The notes below the pieces were generated by a model, which searched no databases, was not told where the DNA came from, and saw only the letters and a program-made list of their open reading frames with translations. From Pseudofabraea citricarpa (Eukaryota > Ascomycota > Leotiomycetes > Helotiales > Dermateaceae): DNA of 64,000 nt. Shown here in pieces: positions 10,609 to 21,709 of the stretch. The DNA lies in assembly GCA_029641185.1 (NCBI GenBank), contig JAPWGK010000020.1:744001-808000 (forward strand), read 5' to 3'. A program made the position numbers and the translations under genes. Numbering within the stretch: the first letter of the stretch is position 1; every line of letters starts with the position of its first letter.

Positions 10609-13064
10609 ATGTCCACTCCGAGAGAAGGCTCCTCGAGTGCTCGACCTCTGCCAGTGCCATTGGCATCTTCGCCTGGCTCGAGCAGAGGTCGTTCTTCGGG
10701 CAACTCTGTGCCCAGAGCAGCATCAACCGCTCGATTAGCATCGCCGGTCCCGTCGCACAACACATCTGGCACTCCCCAAGTCCGCCAGATACCTACACCA
10801 AGCCAAGCAGGCGCAGAGGCATCTGGGGGATTGACTCCGCTTGCCGGCGCTGCTCCGAGTTCTTCCACTCCAGGCCCAGGCATATCAGCACTTGCTGCGG
10901 CCTTATCGAATTCATTTGGAGCAAGCCCTCCCAGATTTGGGACTCCACCTCTTCGCCCTATATCACCAAGCACCGCAAGTGCCCAGATCCAGCCTTCTGG
11001 CCCGCAGAGTAATTATGGCTCTTTTGATGCGAGGTCGCGTTCTGTTCAAGGTGCGCCAGGATGGGCAGGCCCGAACACCTTCGAAGATCCCGAGATTGTA
11101 AAACGACATCTGGTACAGGGCTCAGAGGTCTCACAGCAGTATGACAACACAAATGACAGTATATTTGGACCCTCCGGTCAATCTTCGTCTTTTCGTCAAG
11201 GATCGCCGGCTTCCAAATCCAAGCAGAAAATTGATGATGTCGCTCCAGGCCTAGACGATGATGAGTTTTCCAGCTTACGTCTCCAAGGAGGTGATATCAC
11301 AAGGCCCATTTATAGATGGACAGAAGAAGCGTCGGCTCGGGCTAATGGGAGAGGAAGATCAGCAAGAAGTCAGAGCTTTCATTTGTCACGGCCAGAACCA
11401 GAGAATGATATTCTAGATATTGGATCTATCAAGGTCCCTGGTGGCTTCCGCCGCAATTATCTGCGTCGCGCTGCGGGATCCCCATCTCCGGAAGGAAGAG
11501 ACGCAGAGGAAGGTTCAGGGCTTGCAGAACGGAGAGGTGCATCTCGTCCGAAACTGCTCACCAACAACTTCATTGAGTTTCTAACCATCTATGGGCATTT
11601 CGCTGGTGAAGAGCTAGAGGAAGACGACGAAGTTCTAGAGCCGGACGAATACTTCTCTTCGGACATCTATGATGAGGGTGACGGATACGGCGATGACGGA
11701 AGCGACGACGATAGAGAAGCCATGGAGAATAGCGCATTGCTTACGCCTGGTCGTCGCAAGAGGAAGCGCAAGGAGCGCAAGGTTGAGGGGAAGAATACTC
11801 CTATGGGAGCCGCAGCTCTTCTCCTCAAGTCTTTCGTTGGCACAGGAGTCCTTTTCTTGCCAAAAGCTTACCTCAATGGAGGTATGCTTTTCAGCAACCT
11901 TGTCTTGCTCTTCGTAGCAGCTTTGAGTTATTACTGCTTCATACTGCTTGTAAACACTCGACTTAAGGTTGATGGCTCATTTGGAGATATGGGAGGCATT
12001 TTATATGGCAAATGGATGCGGACTACAATCCTTAGTTCCATTGTGATAAGTCAAATAGGCTTCGTAGCGGCTTATATCGTTTTCACTTCTGAAAACCTGC
12101 AAGCCTTTATCCTTGCCGTATCTGACTGCAAGACATACATCAGGATTGAATATTTGATCTTGATGCAGATGGCCATATTCTTGCCATTCTCTCTCTTACG
12201 CGATATCAGTAAGCTTGGGGTAACTGCACTGATTGCGGATGCCTTCATTCTTGTTGGTTTGCTCTACCTCTACTACTATGATATCCTCACCATTGTCAAT
12301 CAAGGTGGATTTGCCGATATCATTAGCTTCAACCGCCAAGACTGGACATTATTCATTGGAACAGCCATCTTCACCTTTGAGGGTATTGGGCTCATTATCC
12401 CAATCCAAGAATCTATGCAGAACCCAAAGAAGTTTCCACCGGTTCTTGCAGGTGTTATGATCATCATCACAGTTGTTTTCATTTCGATGGGAGCTCTTTC
12501 TTACGCTGCATATGGTTCCGCTACCGAAACTGTTGTCATCTTGAATCTCCCCCAAGACTCAAAGCTTGTCAACGGTGTGCAGTTCTTGTATTCCCTTGCC
12601 ATCCTGCTCTCAACCCCTCTTCAGATTTTCCCTGCTATTAGGATTACTGAAAATGAGTTGTTTACCAGAAGTGGCAAGTACAATCCGTACATCAAATGGC
12701 AGAAGAATGTTTTCCGCTTTTTTGTTGTTATGCTTTGCGCAGGCATTGCGTGGTTTGGTGCAAATGATCTCGACAAGTTTGTTTCTATTGTAGGCAGTTT
12801 TGCTTGCGTTCCTTTGGTATATATCTATCCAGTAAGTACTCTTTGCTTCTTTTGTGGATGAAGCTGACCATCGAATAGCCAATGCTCCACTACAAAGGTG
12901 TAGCGAAGACGAGCTTCCGCAAATCTTGTGATGTTCTCCTTTGTATATTTGGTCTAGTTGTAATGGTCTACACGACTGCACTTACGGTCATTAGTTGGGC
13001 AGGGGGAGACAGTGTCCCAAAGCTACCAGGTTATTGCGAGAAACAAGGAGCGGGGGGGTTTTAG
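10609..13064 (+). CDS. AVT3/AVT4-like vacuolar amino acid transporter
   Basis: Exons 10609-12831 and 12879-13064 (47-nt intron, phase 0) give 802 residues. Residues 1-390 are disordered, Ser/Pro-rich at first and acidic near residues 335-370, as in yeast Avt3 and Avt4. From about residue 393 follows the amino acid/auxin permease domain, starting N-T-P-M-G-A-A-A-L-L-L-K-S-F-V-G-T-G-V-L, with about 11 membrane segments. The splice restores Y-I-Y-P-P-M-L-H-Y-K, conserved in the family. Relatives export neutral and basic amino acids from the vacuole, so the substrate class is inferred. An Arg/Lys-rich patch, R-K-R-K-R-K-E-R-K, precedes the first helix. Confidence 0.88.
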
Positions 13065-13452
13065 AAGTTTGAGCTCTAGAAATTGATGAGGTGTCGAGAG
13101 CTTGTATTGCGTATCACTAGAATGGGTCTTTCTGCATAGCGTTGGCTGGGGCACGAATCTTTTGTATTCAATCAATGTCCGGATGATGGTTGCTAGGTAG
13201 AGGGAGCAGCATTCGGATCACTTCTCCTATTGTTAAATTATTAGTGCAGAGGAATATACCCTTATTTCTCACGATAAGAGCCTCATCCTTGAAGATTTTA
13301 ACAGAAGAAATCAATAATTGTGATCAGTAAGTAGGAGGTAACTCTAGTGTTCATCACGTGGGGGTAGTTGTCACGAAAATTCGCGAGGCGCGTTCACCCT
13401 GATTTACCATTTCCCCACTACACATCAGCCTTCCAAAGGCAGGTCAACAAAG
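13065..13452 (+). promoter_or_regulatory. Promoter of the polymerase delta subunit gene
   Basis: 388 non-coding bases. An ATCACGTGGG element with core CACGTG at 13355-13360 lies about 93 bases before the ATG at 13453. Around 13230-13320 the sequence is AT-rich. No gene is visible. Confidence 0.4.
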
Positions 13453-15103
13453 ATGGCGAACCCTTCAGATGAAGGCAGTCTTCTACATGCGCCATCGTAA
13501 GGCTTTCTCCATTTGCCCCTAAGTTCTCAAACTAACAGCTTCTTAGAGATCAGAACTATGCCTCCATTGAACGACAACCATCTGCCTATAAGTCCTACGA
13601 CACTTTTGTGCTGGAGAAGGAGAAACACTACCAGCAACAATATGGCGACATGTATTTCTTGCGACTAGCCAAGCTCAAGCCCGCCGTAGAGAATATCGCA
13701 GCCGACGCTTGGGATGGTTTCCAGATTGCGGGGGAGACGGTCAGGAGGGTGGAGAGGGTACTAGACGTGAGACAGGGTGAGTTGTGTTGGGTTGCGGGCA
13801 CAATATATATGGAGATGCCCCTGAAGCCAAATATTCTTGACGATATCTCCAAGGACGTGAGTAGAATCGTATAATGCCTTGGGGATCCAATTACTAAGTC
13901 TGTTTTAGCATTGGATTTCTGCTCCCCCACCAAGACAAAAGTACATATCAGCCGATGGGCAAGATTTAATGATGCTAGAGGATGAGTCTGGACGGTTGCG
14001 CCTTATCGGTTCGCCTTTGTCGTCTGAAATGCTCGTTACTGGGTGTATCATCGCTGTTATGGGTACAGAGAACGCCAACGGAGATTTCGAGGTTGTGGAT
14101 ATTAAAGTACCAGATCTTGCGCCGCAGGCCAAAAGGTGGCATACCTCAGAAGCTCCTAAACCCAAGGATGAAGACGAAGACGTGGATATGGATAAGCCTA
14201 TTAGTAATGGCAAGAAGATAGCGATTGTCTCTGGTTTGGGTTTCTCGGGGACCGACGCATCGCATAATCTGGAACTCGCTTTACTTGCTGAATATCTACT
14301 TGGAGAAGCACTTGATCCCACCGCCCAGGCAAGTGTATCACAAATCAGTCGACTCGTAATTGCAGGCGACTCAATTGCTTCAGACAATGATGCCATATCT
14401 CATGATACCATAGGTAATACGCGAAAAGCACAAAAGAAATATGGTTATGATAGCAGTGCCTACAATCCGGCACCGACAGCTCATCTAGACGACTTCCTCT
14501 GCACATTGTTGCCCAGTATGCCAATCACATTAATCCCCGGAGCATCGGATCCGGCGAATACCAGTTTGCCTCAGCAACCAATTCACCCTGCCATGTTTGC
14601 AAAAGCTAGATCATATTGTTCGCCGCCTCCTGTTGCGGGAGCAGAGAAACAGCCAGGATGGTTTGATACAGTCACCAATCCTTGGGAAGGCGAGATAGAA
14701 GGCTGGAAGATGCTAGGAACAGGTGGGCAGAACGTAGATGACATTTTTAAATATGTGGAAAGCGAAGACCGATTAGGCATGCTAGAAGCCATGTGCAGAT
14801 GGCGATGCTGTGCTCCGACTGCACCGGATACATTATGTAAGTTTACGAATTCTAACTATGCTCTCCTACTCACCATAGATAGGGAGCTACCCCTTCCAGG
14901 ACGATGATCCTTTCGTGATGAATTCGTGTCCGCATCTCTTCTTTGTAGGCTCACAACCCAAGTTCGATACTGCTGTCATCGAGGGCCCTGATGGGCAGGT
15001 TGTCCGGCTGATCTCCATACCACGGTTTTCCGAGACAGGCGAGATCGTCGTGGTGGATTCGGAGACTTTGGAGACTGAATTAGTGAAAATATCTGTCTCG
15101 TAA
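13453..15103 (+). CDS. POL31: DNA polymerase delta subunit 2 (Pol31/Cdc1/POLD2)
   Basis: Exons 13453-13496, 13547-13856, 13909-14836 and 14883-15103 (introns 50, 52 and 46 nt) give 500 residues, the normal size. This small subunit bridges the catalytic subunit and Pol32 in the nuclear replicative polymerase delta and is also shared with polymerase zeta. Visible features are the N-terminal Q-Q-Y-G-D-M-Y-F-L-R-L segment, the OB-fold segment around L-V-T-G-C-I-I-A-V-M-G, the degenerate phosphoesterase domain containing V-S-G-L-G-F-S-G-T and L-V-I-A-G-D-S, the A-P-T-A-P-D-T-L-W-S-Y-P-F segment restored by the last splice, and the terminal H-L-F-F-V-G-S-Q-P-K-F. In the last intron the second AG (14881-14882) is used; the earlier one breaks the frame of conservation. 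Confidence 0.95.
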
Positions 15104-16247
15104 ACGAAGATTCTGGACACATGTCTTCTCTTGATCCCAAATTGTGCGTGCCAGTGATCATTTTATAAAAGACTGGGCTTCCATACTACATTATCCCTGT
15201 GAGATGGTTTTACAGTATGGCACCACTATTGGAAGAGAGCAGTTTCGCAATACTACCCAAGATATTTCAAGTCTGTTGAGTTTCAAGAGGGGAGTCAAGT
15301 TTTGGTTCTCACTACAGAGTCACAGGCACAGGCACGAATCGTCTATGAATCAGCACCCCGAAAAACACAAGCGACTATTATGGGTTCATCTCTGACATCA
15401 AGCCAGATCTAAATCTACATCGATCACAATCGAGATACAACTTGCTCCATTTGAGAAGTACAAGTATCTTCGCATCGTCTACAAGAACCAACCCCCTTTC
15501 TCCTATTCCCTATCCCCTAAGCGAGCCAGCATGATGACCACACGCTTCAGACAAGAACAAAGACCTGAAATTTGAGGAGGTTTTAACTGCAGTGTTTCAT
15601 AGCTATTGTCAACTCCTGGTACTTGGTGAGATGTTCTAAACGAACAGCACGCACTTAATCAGTGACGTTTTTTCACTTCCAAGTAAAATACACTAATGCA
15701 TAGAAGCTGATCTCTCACTCCGTGGTGGTTTTTGATCTGAGCTGATCGAGTCTGTTATAGTGATGTGTTGTAGATTAGAAGCACGCAAGGCAGCGTCGGT
15801 ACTGGGGAAGAAACTTCGGCATTTTTATATGCTTAAGGGTTCTGTACTTCACCGAGAATGTATCACTTGAGTGTCTTGATAAATCTCTCATGACTCATAT
15901 GTGGGGAGAAAAAAAGTCTCAGCAGGTTTCTTCTATCGTAGGTGGCTTTTCAGCGCCCGAGAGAAAGAGAGAATGAACGGACGGACGGACGGAGAAATTT
16001 CAAGCGTCTCCCATGTACCGGGTAAGCTTTGATGGAACTGTTGGTAATGTCTGGTATCTGAGGCTAAACTTTGTGGAAGGTTCAAAGGAAAATTGTGAAG
16101 GATGACTGTTCCGTTTGATTAAGGGAAATGATGATACCGCTGACGTCTTCAATCCGGATGTACGTGTGCTTCTCAGCCTCCGCACCGCACCGTAAAATAA
16201 TATTTGAAGCAAATATCGACTGTCCGTCCCGAGTTTGGAAGGCGAGC
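15104..16247. other. Non-coding stretch between convergent genes
   Basis: 1144 bases between the 3' ends of the polymerase subunit gene and the F-box-like gene. Only a short (GGAC)n microsatellite at about 15978-15993 stands out. No coding frame or RNA gene could be supported. Confidence 0.4.
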
Positions 16248-17465
16248 TTACTTGCGAAGAATGTCCTTTGTCAAAGCAAGACCATCCATGACGCTCTCCC
16301 CATCCTTCAAGAGCCTACACTTTCCAAGCCTGACAGCCTCTTCTCCATCCTCGAAGATCTCCTCGAATCTTTCCTTCAGCCCGATCAGCTCTTGCCTCAC
16401 CACATCGATTCTCCTCCTCGCTCGCTTCTCGTTTTCCTCGCGCTCCCCTCCGCCCTTGTCCTGGTCGAGGAGAGCGAGGGCCCGCATATCGATGGATATC
16501 AAGAACTGCTGCTTTCCGGGTTTCTTCAAGATGACATTGAAGACCTGGCAGTCGACCTGGCGAATGATGCGCATGAGCTTTGCCCGTGTGGACAGGAAGT
16601 CGGCGAACGTGACAGGGCGCTTCTCCAACTCGCCCGTTGCCGTGGTCGTCATGAGCGTTCTTTGAGGCTCGACAACTAGTGTCAAGCACTGCAACCGGAC
16701 TCTTGCCTGGACGAGCCTCTGGACGCTGTTACACGTCTTGACGAAGTATTCATTCTTCCAGTTGCCACGATCGCATTCGACGACGGCGTTCTTGATCAGA
16801 GGGAGGTAGGCGGGGTTGATGCAGCTGTCGAAGAATTTCCGTGGAGGACCATTGCGAATCAGGGATATCCAGCAGTTGTTCCTGTAGAGAAACGCAGACG
16901 CCTCTTTGGAAATCTGCTTGCAGGTTTTGATGATGGAGTGGTCTTGGACGGAAATCCTCTCAACTCTCCTCCAGTCAGGATCAAGCAGGATGGGCTGTTT
17001 GTGGATAAGGAGGTAGCCGTAGATATGCTCTCTGGTCTCCAGAGGAACACGGAGGAGGTGTGAGCGATCGGGGCTATTGGGAATGACGGGCTCTTCGGTC
17101 TTCACGAGTCTTCCGTTCACGCTGAAGCTATGTCCTCGACCAAGGCCCTTGCCCGGTAGCATCTGAAGGCTGCCAGTCCTGCGCTTCTTTCTTGCGGCCG
17201 TGATGGGTCGGCTCTCGGTCTTGCCCCAGGAATAGTGCACGATGGAGCCTTTCTCAAATCTGGGTGTATAATCGAAGTCCTCGACGTTTCCTTCTGGGTC
17301 GTCGTAGCCGCACTCTACCATAGACATACCTGCTCGGCGTCGCTTGCGTGCTGCTAATGATGTTTCGCTGCCAATGAGATTGCCATTTGCGTCTACTGGC
17401 TCGGCTTTCTTGCGTGTGTTCTTTAGTCGCTTGAGTAGCATTCCACCGGATTTCTTGCTGGACAT
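16248..17465 (-). CDS. F-box-like protein of unknown target
   Basis: Intronless, 405 residues starting at the ATG 17465-17463. The first 40 residues are very basic (K-K-S-G-G and a later R-K-R-R-R patch), suggesting nuclear localisation. From about residue 135 an L-R-V-P-L-E-T-R-E-H-I-Y-G-Y-L-L stretch resembles the degenerate F-box start of many fungal proteins, and I-I-K-T-C-K-Q-I-S-K-E-A fits the segment that follows it in that group. Residues 330-400 are highly charged and probably form a coiled coil. F-box proteins recruit substrates to SCF ubiquitin ligases, but neither partner nor target can be read here. It lies opposite a promoter with an imperfect tandem duplication (17533-17755). 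Confidence 0.72.
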   Translation of the reverse strand: MSSKKSGGMLLKRLKNTRKKAEPVDANGNLIGSETSLAARKRRRAGMSMVECGYDDPEGNVEDFDYTPRFEKGSIVHYSWGKTESRPITAARKKRRTGSLQMLPGKGLGRGHSFSVNGRLVKTEEPVIPNSPDRSHLLRVPLETREHIYGYLLIHKQPILLDPDWRRVERISVQDHSIIKTCKQISKEASAFLYRNNCWISLIRNGPPRKFFDSCINPAYLPLIKNAVVECDRGNWKNEYFVKTCNSVQRLVQARVRLQCLTLVVEPQRTLMTTTATGELEKRPVTFADFLSTRAKLMRIIRQVDCQVFNVILKKPGKQQFLISIDMRALALLDQDKGGGEREENEKRARRRIDVVRQELIGLKERFEEIFEDGEEAVRLGKCRLLKDGESVMDGLALTKDILRK

Positions 17466-18389
17466 CTTGAATGATGGTGATGATGATGACACTATAGTAG
17501 GTTGGATTTGAAGATGAGATGAAGTGGTAGATGTAATAGAAAGTGATTTGAGAGAGATGGGATAAATATGAACAGATTATAAATTGATGATGTTGGACGA
17601 CTATGAGAAGAAGTGATGAGAAGAAGAGATGTGGTGCGGTCTCAAGATGGAATGGAAAGTGATTTGAGGCAGAGGGGACAAATATGGACAGACGATAATG
17701 TTTGGCGATGAAAAATCGAAATGATAAGAAGAAATGTGCTGTAGTTTGAGGACCTGGTATCGATAGCTGTTAATCAAAGAAGGGTTGGTTGAAACTGAGG
17801 ATGTTCAGACCATAGGTAGGAATTTAAAATGAACCCCAGTGCTGAATGAATTTCAACAACAAGAATCCTTCTAAGAATAAAGTCCTGAAGAGCCATTATG
17901 ATCCGCTTTGTTTGACCACCTTGATCAACTGCATCAGTTAGATTAATCTAGGGAAGGAGAAATATAAAGTAATACTTCACCATCACGTGCAATGTTACAA
18001 GCATCACGTGTATAACCACCTCATTCAAACTGACATATTATACTGATGCTTAACTTAGAATAGAAGAAAATATCGCCGGGCGGTCGAGGTGATAAAGCAG
18101 AGAGCTTCCAAAGTACCTGACATATGCTTTTGGATGTTCTTCGATCCAACGAGAAAAAAGACCGATTACAGACATACAGTAAGTTTCAGCTTACTGAAAG
18201 GGCTGAAGAACCACTGTCCTTGAGAAGCCGGTGCAGTCTCGTCACGGACCATGTGTACGTTGTGTTGAGAAGAGGAAGTAGAAAAGACAAGACGTCAAAC
18301 CTGATATTCTCGCTAGCGTCAACTTGCCGAGATCGCTTTCACTCCCCTTTTCCACTCGCATGCTCAATTCCATTCTACCCGAAGACAAA
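17466..18389. promoter_or_regulatory. Divergent promoter with a 116-bp imperfect tandem duplication and two CACGTG sites
   Basis: Non-coding stretch between the F-box-like gene (left) and the NAT9-like gene (right). Two related purine-rich copies start near 17541 and 17657 (offset 116), each beginning A-A-G-T-G-A-T-T-T-G as bases; they differ mainly by A/G and C/T transitions. Two ATCACGTG elements lie at 17984-17989 and 18005-18010. Confidence 0.55.
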
Positions 18390-19197
18390 ATGCTAATCAA
18401 CGATGGCACTGGTAAGTTCCCATATTTCTCCTCTCAAGTACATCCATACTAAAAGAGCGCTAGCTGTGTCAACCTCATCTATCCTGCTGGTGCCATACGA
18501 AGCCTCGCACGTGACGACCTATCACGAGTGGATGAAGGACCCTGTAAGCCTGCACTCACTTTCATGTACACAGATCAAGAGCTGACGGTTAAGTGAAAAG
18601 GGCATCCAAGAAGCAACGGCTTCGGAGCCGCTCTCGATCGAGGAAGAATACGCCATGCAGCAGAGCTGGCGGACGGACCACGATAAACTCACGTTCATCG
18701 CTTGCAAACCCAGCTCCTCCTCGGGGGACGAAGCAGCAGTGAGGGGTGGAATAAGCGACAGCCCGGACCTGATGATCGGAGATGTGAACTTATTCCTGTC
18801 GCCCGCGGACGAAGACGAGGAAGGTTGCATCGGAGAACTAGAATTGATGATCGCTCCCTTGAATGCGAGACGGCAGGGCTACGGGCGAGCGACGATCCTC
18901 GCGTTCCTGAATTATATCGAGCTGCATCTTGATCGGATATTGGCTGAGTATAAGAATGATGCCGAAGGGAAGATGAAACTTTTGCAGCTGAAGGTCAAGA
19001 TTGGCAGTAAGAACCAGAAGAGTATTGGCCTCTTTGAGAGCATTGGATTTGTAAAGGTTCAGGAGGGAGAGAATTACTTTGGCGAGATTGAGCTGGTCTT
19101 TGAGGGGTTCTTGGGGAAGGAGAGGATGAGTGGTTTGTTGGAGAAGTATGGAGTTACTGGCTATAGAGAGATAGAGTACCAAGGAGTGAGCAAGTGA
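18390..19197 (+). CDS. NAT9-type GNAT N-acetyltransferase
   Basis: Exons 18390-18411, 18464-18543 and 18601-19197 (introns 52 and 57 nt) give 232 residues. The first exon codes only seven residues plus one base. The ATG at 18390 was preferred to the one at 18403 because it alone joins in frame to L-L-V-P-Y-E-A-S-H-V, followed by T-Y-H-E-W-M-K-D-P, the family's N-terminal hallmark. The GNAT core follows: a G-D-V-N-L-F strand, then the acetyl-CoA loop R-R-Q-G-Y-G-R-A near residue 110, and the late K-I-G-x-x-N-x-x-S-I-G-L-F segment. NAT9 homologues are conserved acetyltransferases; the animal protein has been linked to microtubule stability, but the fungal substrate is unknown. Converges on the dehydratase gene with 115 bases between. 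Confidence 0.85.
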
Positions 19198-19312
19198 CCA
19201 TGCTAGACTTAAGATCATGCATTAGACAACGAATAAACCTTGATAAGAGAAAATCTATCATGTTTTAATGTTGGAGCTATTAGTATCTGAGGTAGTCGGT
19301 ATTGTCTACAAT

Positions 19313-20437
19313 CTATCTCCACCATTTTTTAAGCATGGCCGCATCCTTTCCAAACTTCTCCCTGTATCCTTCAAGCACAGTCAGTGTGACACCACTCCCT
19401 CCACATACCACGATTACCACGTTTCTCTTCTTAAATTCTTCAGCTGTATCGTTTGGGAATAACTGATTCTTAACTGTCCCATTGTATGCAGTAGCAATAC
19501 TCACACCACAGGCAGCTTCTACTAAGATCCTCTCATCGTCAGCAAAAGAGATAGAACCCATTGCAGCCTCGGCATCAGTCAAGACACAAGACGTAACTTC
19601 AGGTCTCTGACCCCATTCGAATGCCTTGGCGGCGACCTGAGCAGCACCAAGAGTCGTTGCAATTCCAGTGATTGCTGGAAGACGGACATGTTTCCCTTCC
19701 TTGAGCGACGTCGAGAGCGATGCAGTGCCTTCAGTCTCCATAACAAGGACCTTTACACAGTTCCCTTCCCTGCTTCCTCCCTGTAGTCTTCCATGGCTGT
19801 CTAGCCCCTGCATGATTCCACAGAATAGACCACCACCTCCCACACTACACACCAAAGCGTCATAACCACCGAATTGGAGGCTCTGTCTCTCAAGCTCGTT
19901 AACTAAAGTCTCGTGTCCTGCCCAGATATCTTCGTGATCAAAGGGTGGCACGTAGACGCCGTGAACATCGTTAGCCAGCAAGTGATCTCTGAGATACGAA
20001 TCTGCTTCGCTCCATTGATTGCCAATCTGGACTACTTCAACGCCTAATTTCCGCAGCTTCTCACACATGAATTCCAACGTCGTCGTAGGCACTACAATAG
20101 TCGCGGGACGACCTAGGGAGATAGCAGCCGTGGCACAAGCAAGCCCTGCATTGCCTCCAGAAGAGCAGTAGAAATGAACGGGTTTGGATGACCCATGGTG
20201 CTCGATTGCCTTCACGAGGAAGTTGCCTATACCACGAGACTTGAAGGAGCCCGATGGTTGGAGGTTCTCGAGCTTGAGAAATATGTTACTGGGAGAGGTT
20301 AACCTTCTGGATTGCAGCTGAGAACCGTCAAATTTGACGGCATCTTCTCACCATCCGGCCTTCTGAGATAACGGCACTGATTTTATACAAGGTGTCTCAA
20401 CCCAAGGGCTTGCTGGGACCTCTGTGTGAGAACCCAT
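19313..20437 (-). CDS. L-serine/L-threonine dehydratase (PLP-dependent, catabolic)
   Basis: Exons 20437-20352 and 20288-19313 (63-nt intron) give 353 residues, as expected for the cytosolic single-domain enzyme. It deaminates L-serine to pyruvate and L-threonine to 2-oxobutyrate. The splice restores A-G-C-N-I-F-L-K-L-E-N-L-Q, and just after it Lys45 in P-S-G-S-F-K-S-R-G forms the Schiff base with PLP. The S-S-G-G-N-A-G-L-A loop near residue 72 binds the PLP phosphate, and V-G-G-G-G-L lies near residue 170. There is no ACT regulatory domain, so it is the degradative (Cha1-like) rather than the isoleucine-biosynthetic type. The C-terminal V-C-G-G-S-G-V-T-L segment is also typical. Confidence 0.92.
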
Positions 20438-21226
20438 ATCCACAAAGCACAAGCTGACCTGATGATGGAAATAGTGGGGGTTGGATGAGGTAGTTGTGAT
20501 CAATTGGGCTCTCTATAATACTCTTCAAGCAGAATCATATATAGGATTTTAAGGTGACAACGAGGCAGTGGAATATCTATGTGAGAATGTATTAAAAATG
20601 GAAGCCAAAAAAATCTTTATGGAAGGTTGCATAAAAGACATGTCCAACGAAAGGCGTAAAAGGTCGCAGCGATTGAGATGCGGCCGCTAGCCCAATGCAA
20701 GCCGGCAGGGCTCATAGACTCAGGGCTGATAGTGAGATGAAGGCATCTCAATATGTAGTAAGTAATCTGATACTTTTCAGTGATTTATATGATTTTTGAA
20801 ATCAATTTTTTTTTTTTTGAAAGAATGAGTTTTTCCCTATAGATTTAGCATGCTCAGAATTCTTGGCTCCTCACGAGCTAGCTATTTAGTATGAACTGAG
20901 TGAAATGAGTAGATCGAAATCTTCATGATATATTCTAGTCAAGAGTGGTTTGGTATAAATAGATTTTCTCTGCATGGGCAGTGGATCATCAAAACCCGAT
21001 TATAACCTATTCGCCTAGTAATATACAAGAGAGATTTCATGGTATCGTAATATCCAAACGAAACGAAAGAGCGCACCCAAAATACAGCCGCTCATAAAAG
21101 AAATGTACAACAAGAACCTTTTGGGATGTTGTCCCTTGCCCAAGATCAATTTTCATAATCGTTATTCGTGATTCGAGATTGCGGCAAAATATCCTCTCTC
21201 CTTGTCGCACACCTTCTATGCTATCA
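20438..21226. promoter_or_regulatory. Promoter of the dehydratase gene and 3' flank of the small membrane-protein gene
   Basis: 789 non-coding bases, AT-rich from 20740 on, with an 11-12 base T run near 20806-20818. No gene or RNA can be supported. Confidence 0.4.
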
Positions 21227-21709
21227 TCACCTATAGTCATCCAGGTATCTTTTGCTATCTTTGATGCTGAGATATTCCACATCTCTCACGGCACCGGTGC
21301 TACTGCCTCCATGTGTACTTTGTCTTCTTTCCCTCCTGTCATCATCATAATAATCGTAATCATGGTGGCGACGTTTGCTCTTCCTGTCTCCGTAATCGTA
21401 ATCATCCCGCCGCCTGTCATCATAGCTTCTCCTTCTATCATCTTTTCCGTAATCATCTCGAGCGCGGTCGTCGTAGCTTCTTCTCCTTGAGCTTTCTTGA
21501 TTTTTTCTTTCCTCGTTTCTGATTTTCTCATCGTGCTCTTGATGTTTCTTCTCCCACGGGAATAGTGCAATGCCTGCCATTAGGGCTAGTAAGCCTGCCT
21601 TGTAGTAACCATCCTTATTGTTGAAAGCGGGATGCTCGCGCTCGATGGCAAGACGCCTGGCCCGATGGTCCGGGTGGGCCTTTGATGGACGAGGGTCAAA
21701 CGACTTCAT
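21227..21709 (-). CDS. Small single-pass membrane protein with an Arg/Asp/Tyr-rich tail
   Basis: Intronless from the ATG at 21709, 160 residues. An ordered, basic N-terminal part (R-A-R-R-L-A-I-E-R-E-H-P-A-F) precedes one hydrophobic segment at about residues 36-52 (A-G-L-L-A-L-M-A-G-I-A-L-F). After it comes a long hydrophilic tail rich in R, D and Y with repeated R-R-R-S-Y-D-D-R units. Such tails are seen in other fungal hypothetical proteins and may bind RNA or phosphorylated partners, which is speculation. The frame could be extended upstream, but the extension is a Ser/Gln microsatellite translation, so the inner ATG is preferred. Confidence 0.6.
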   Translation of the reverse strand: MKSFDPRPSKAHPDHRARRLAIEREHPAFNNKDGYYKAGLLALMAGIALFPWEKKHQEHDEKIRNEERKNQESSRRRSYDDRARDDYGKDDRRRSYDDRRRDDYDYGDRKSKRRHHDYDYYDDDRRERRQSTHGGSSTGAVRDVEYLSIKDSKRYLDDYR

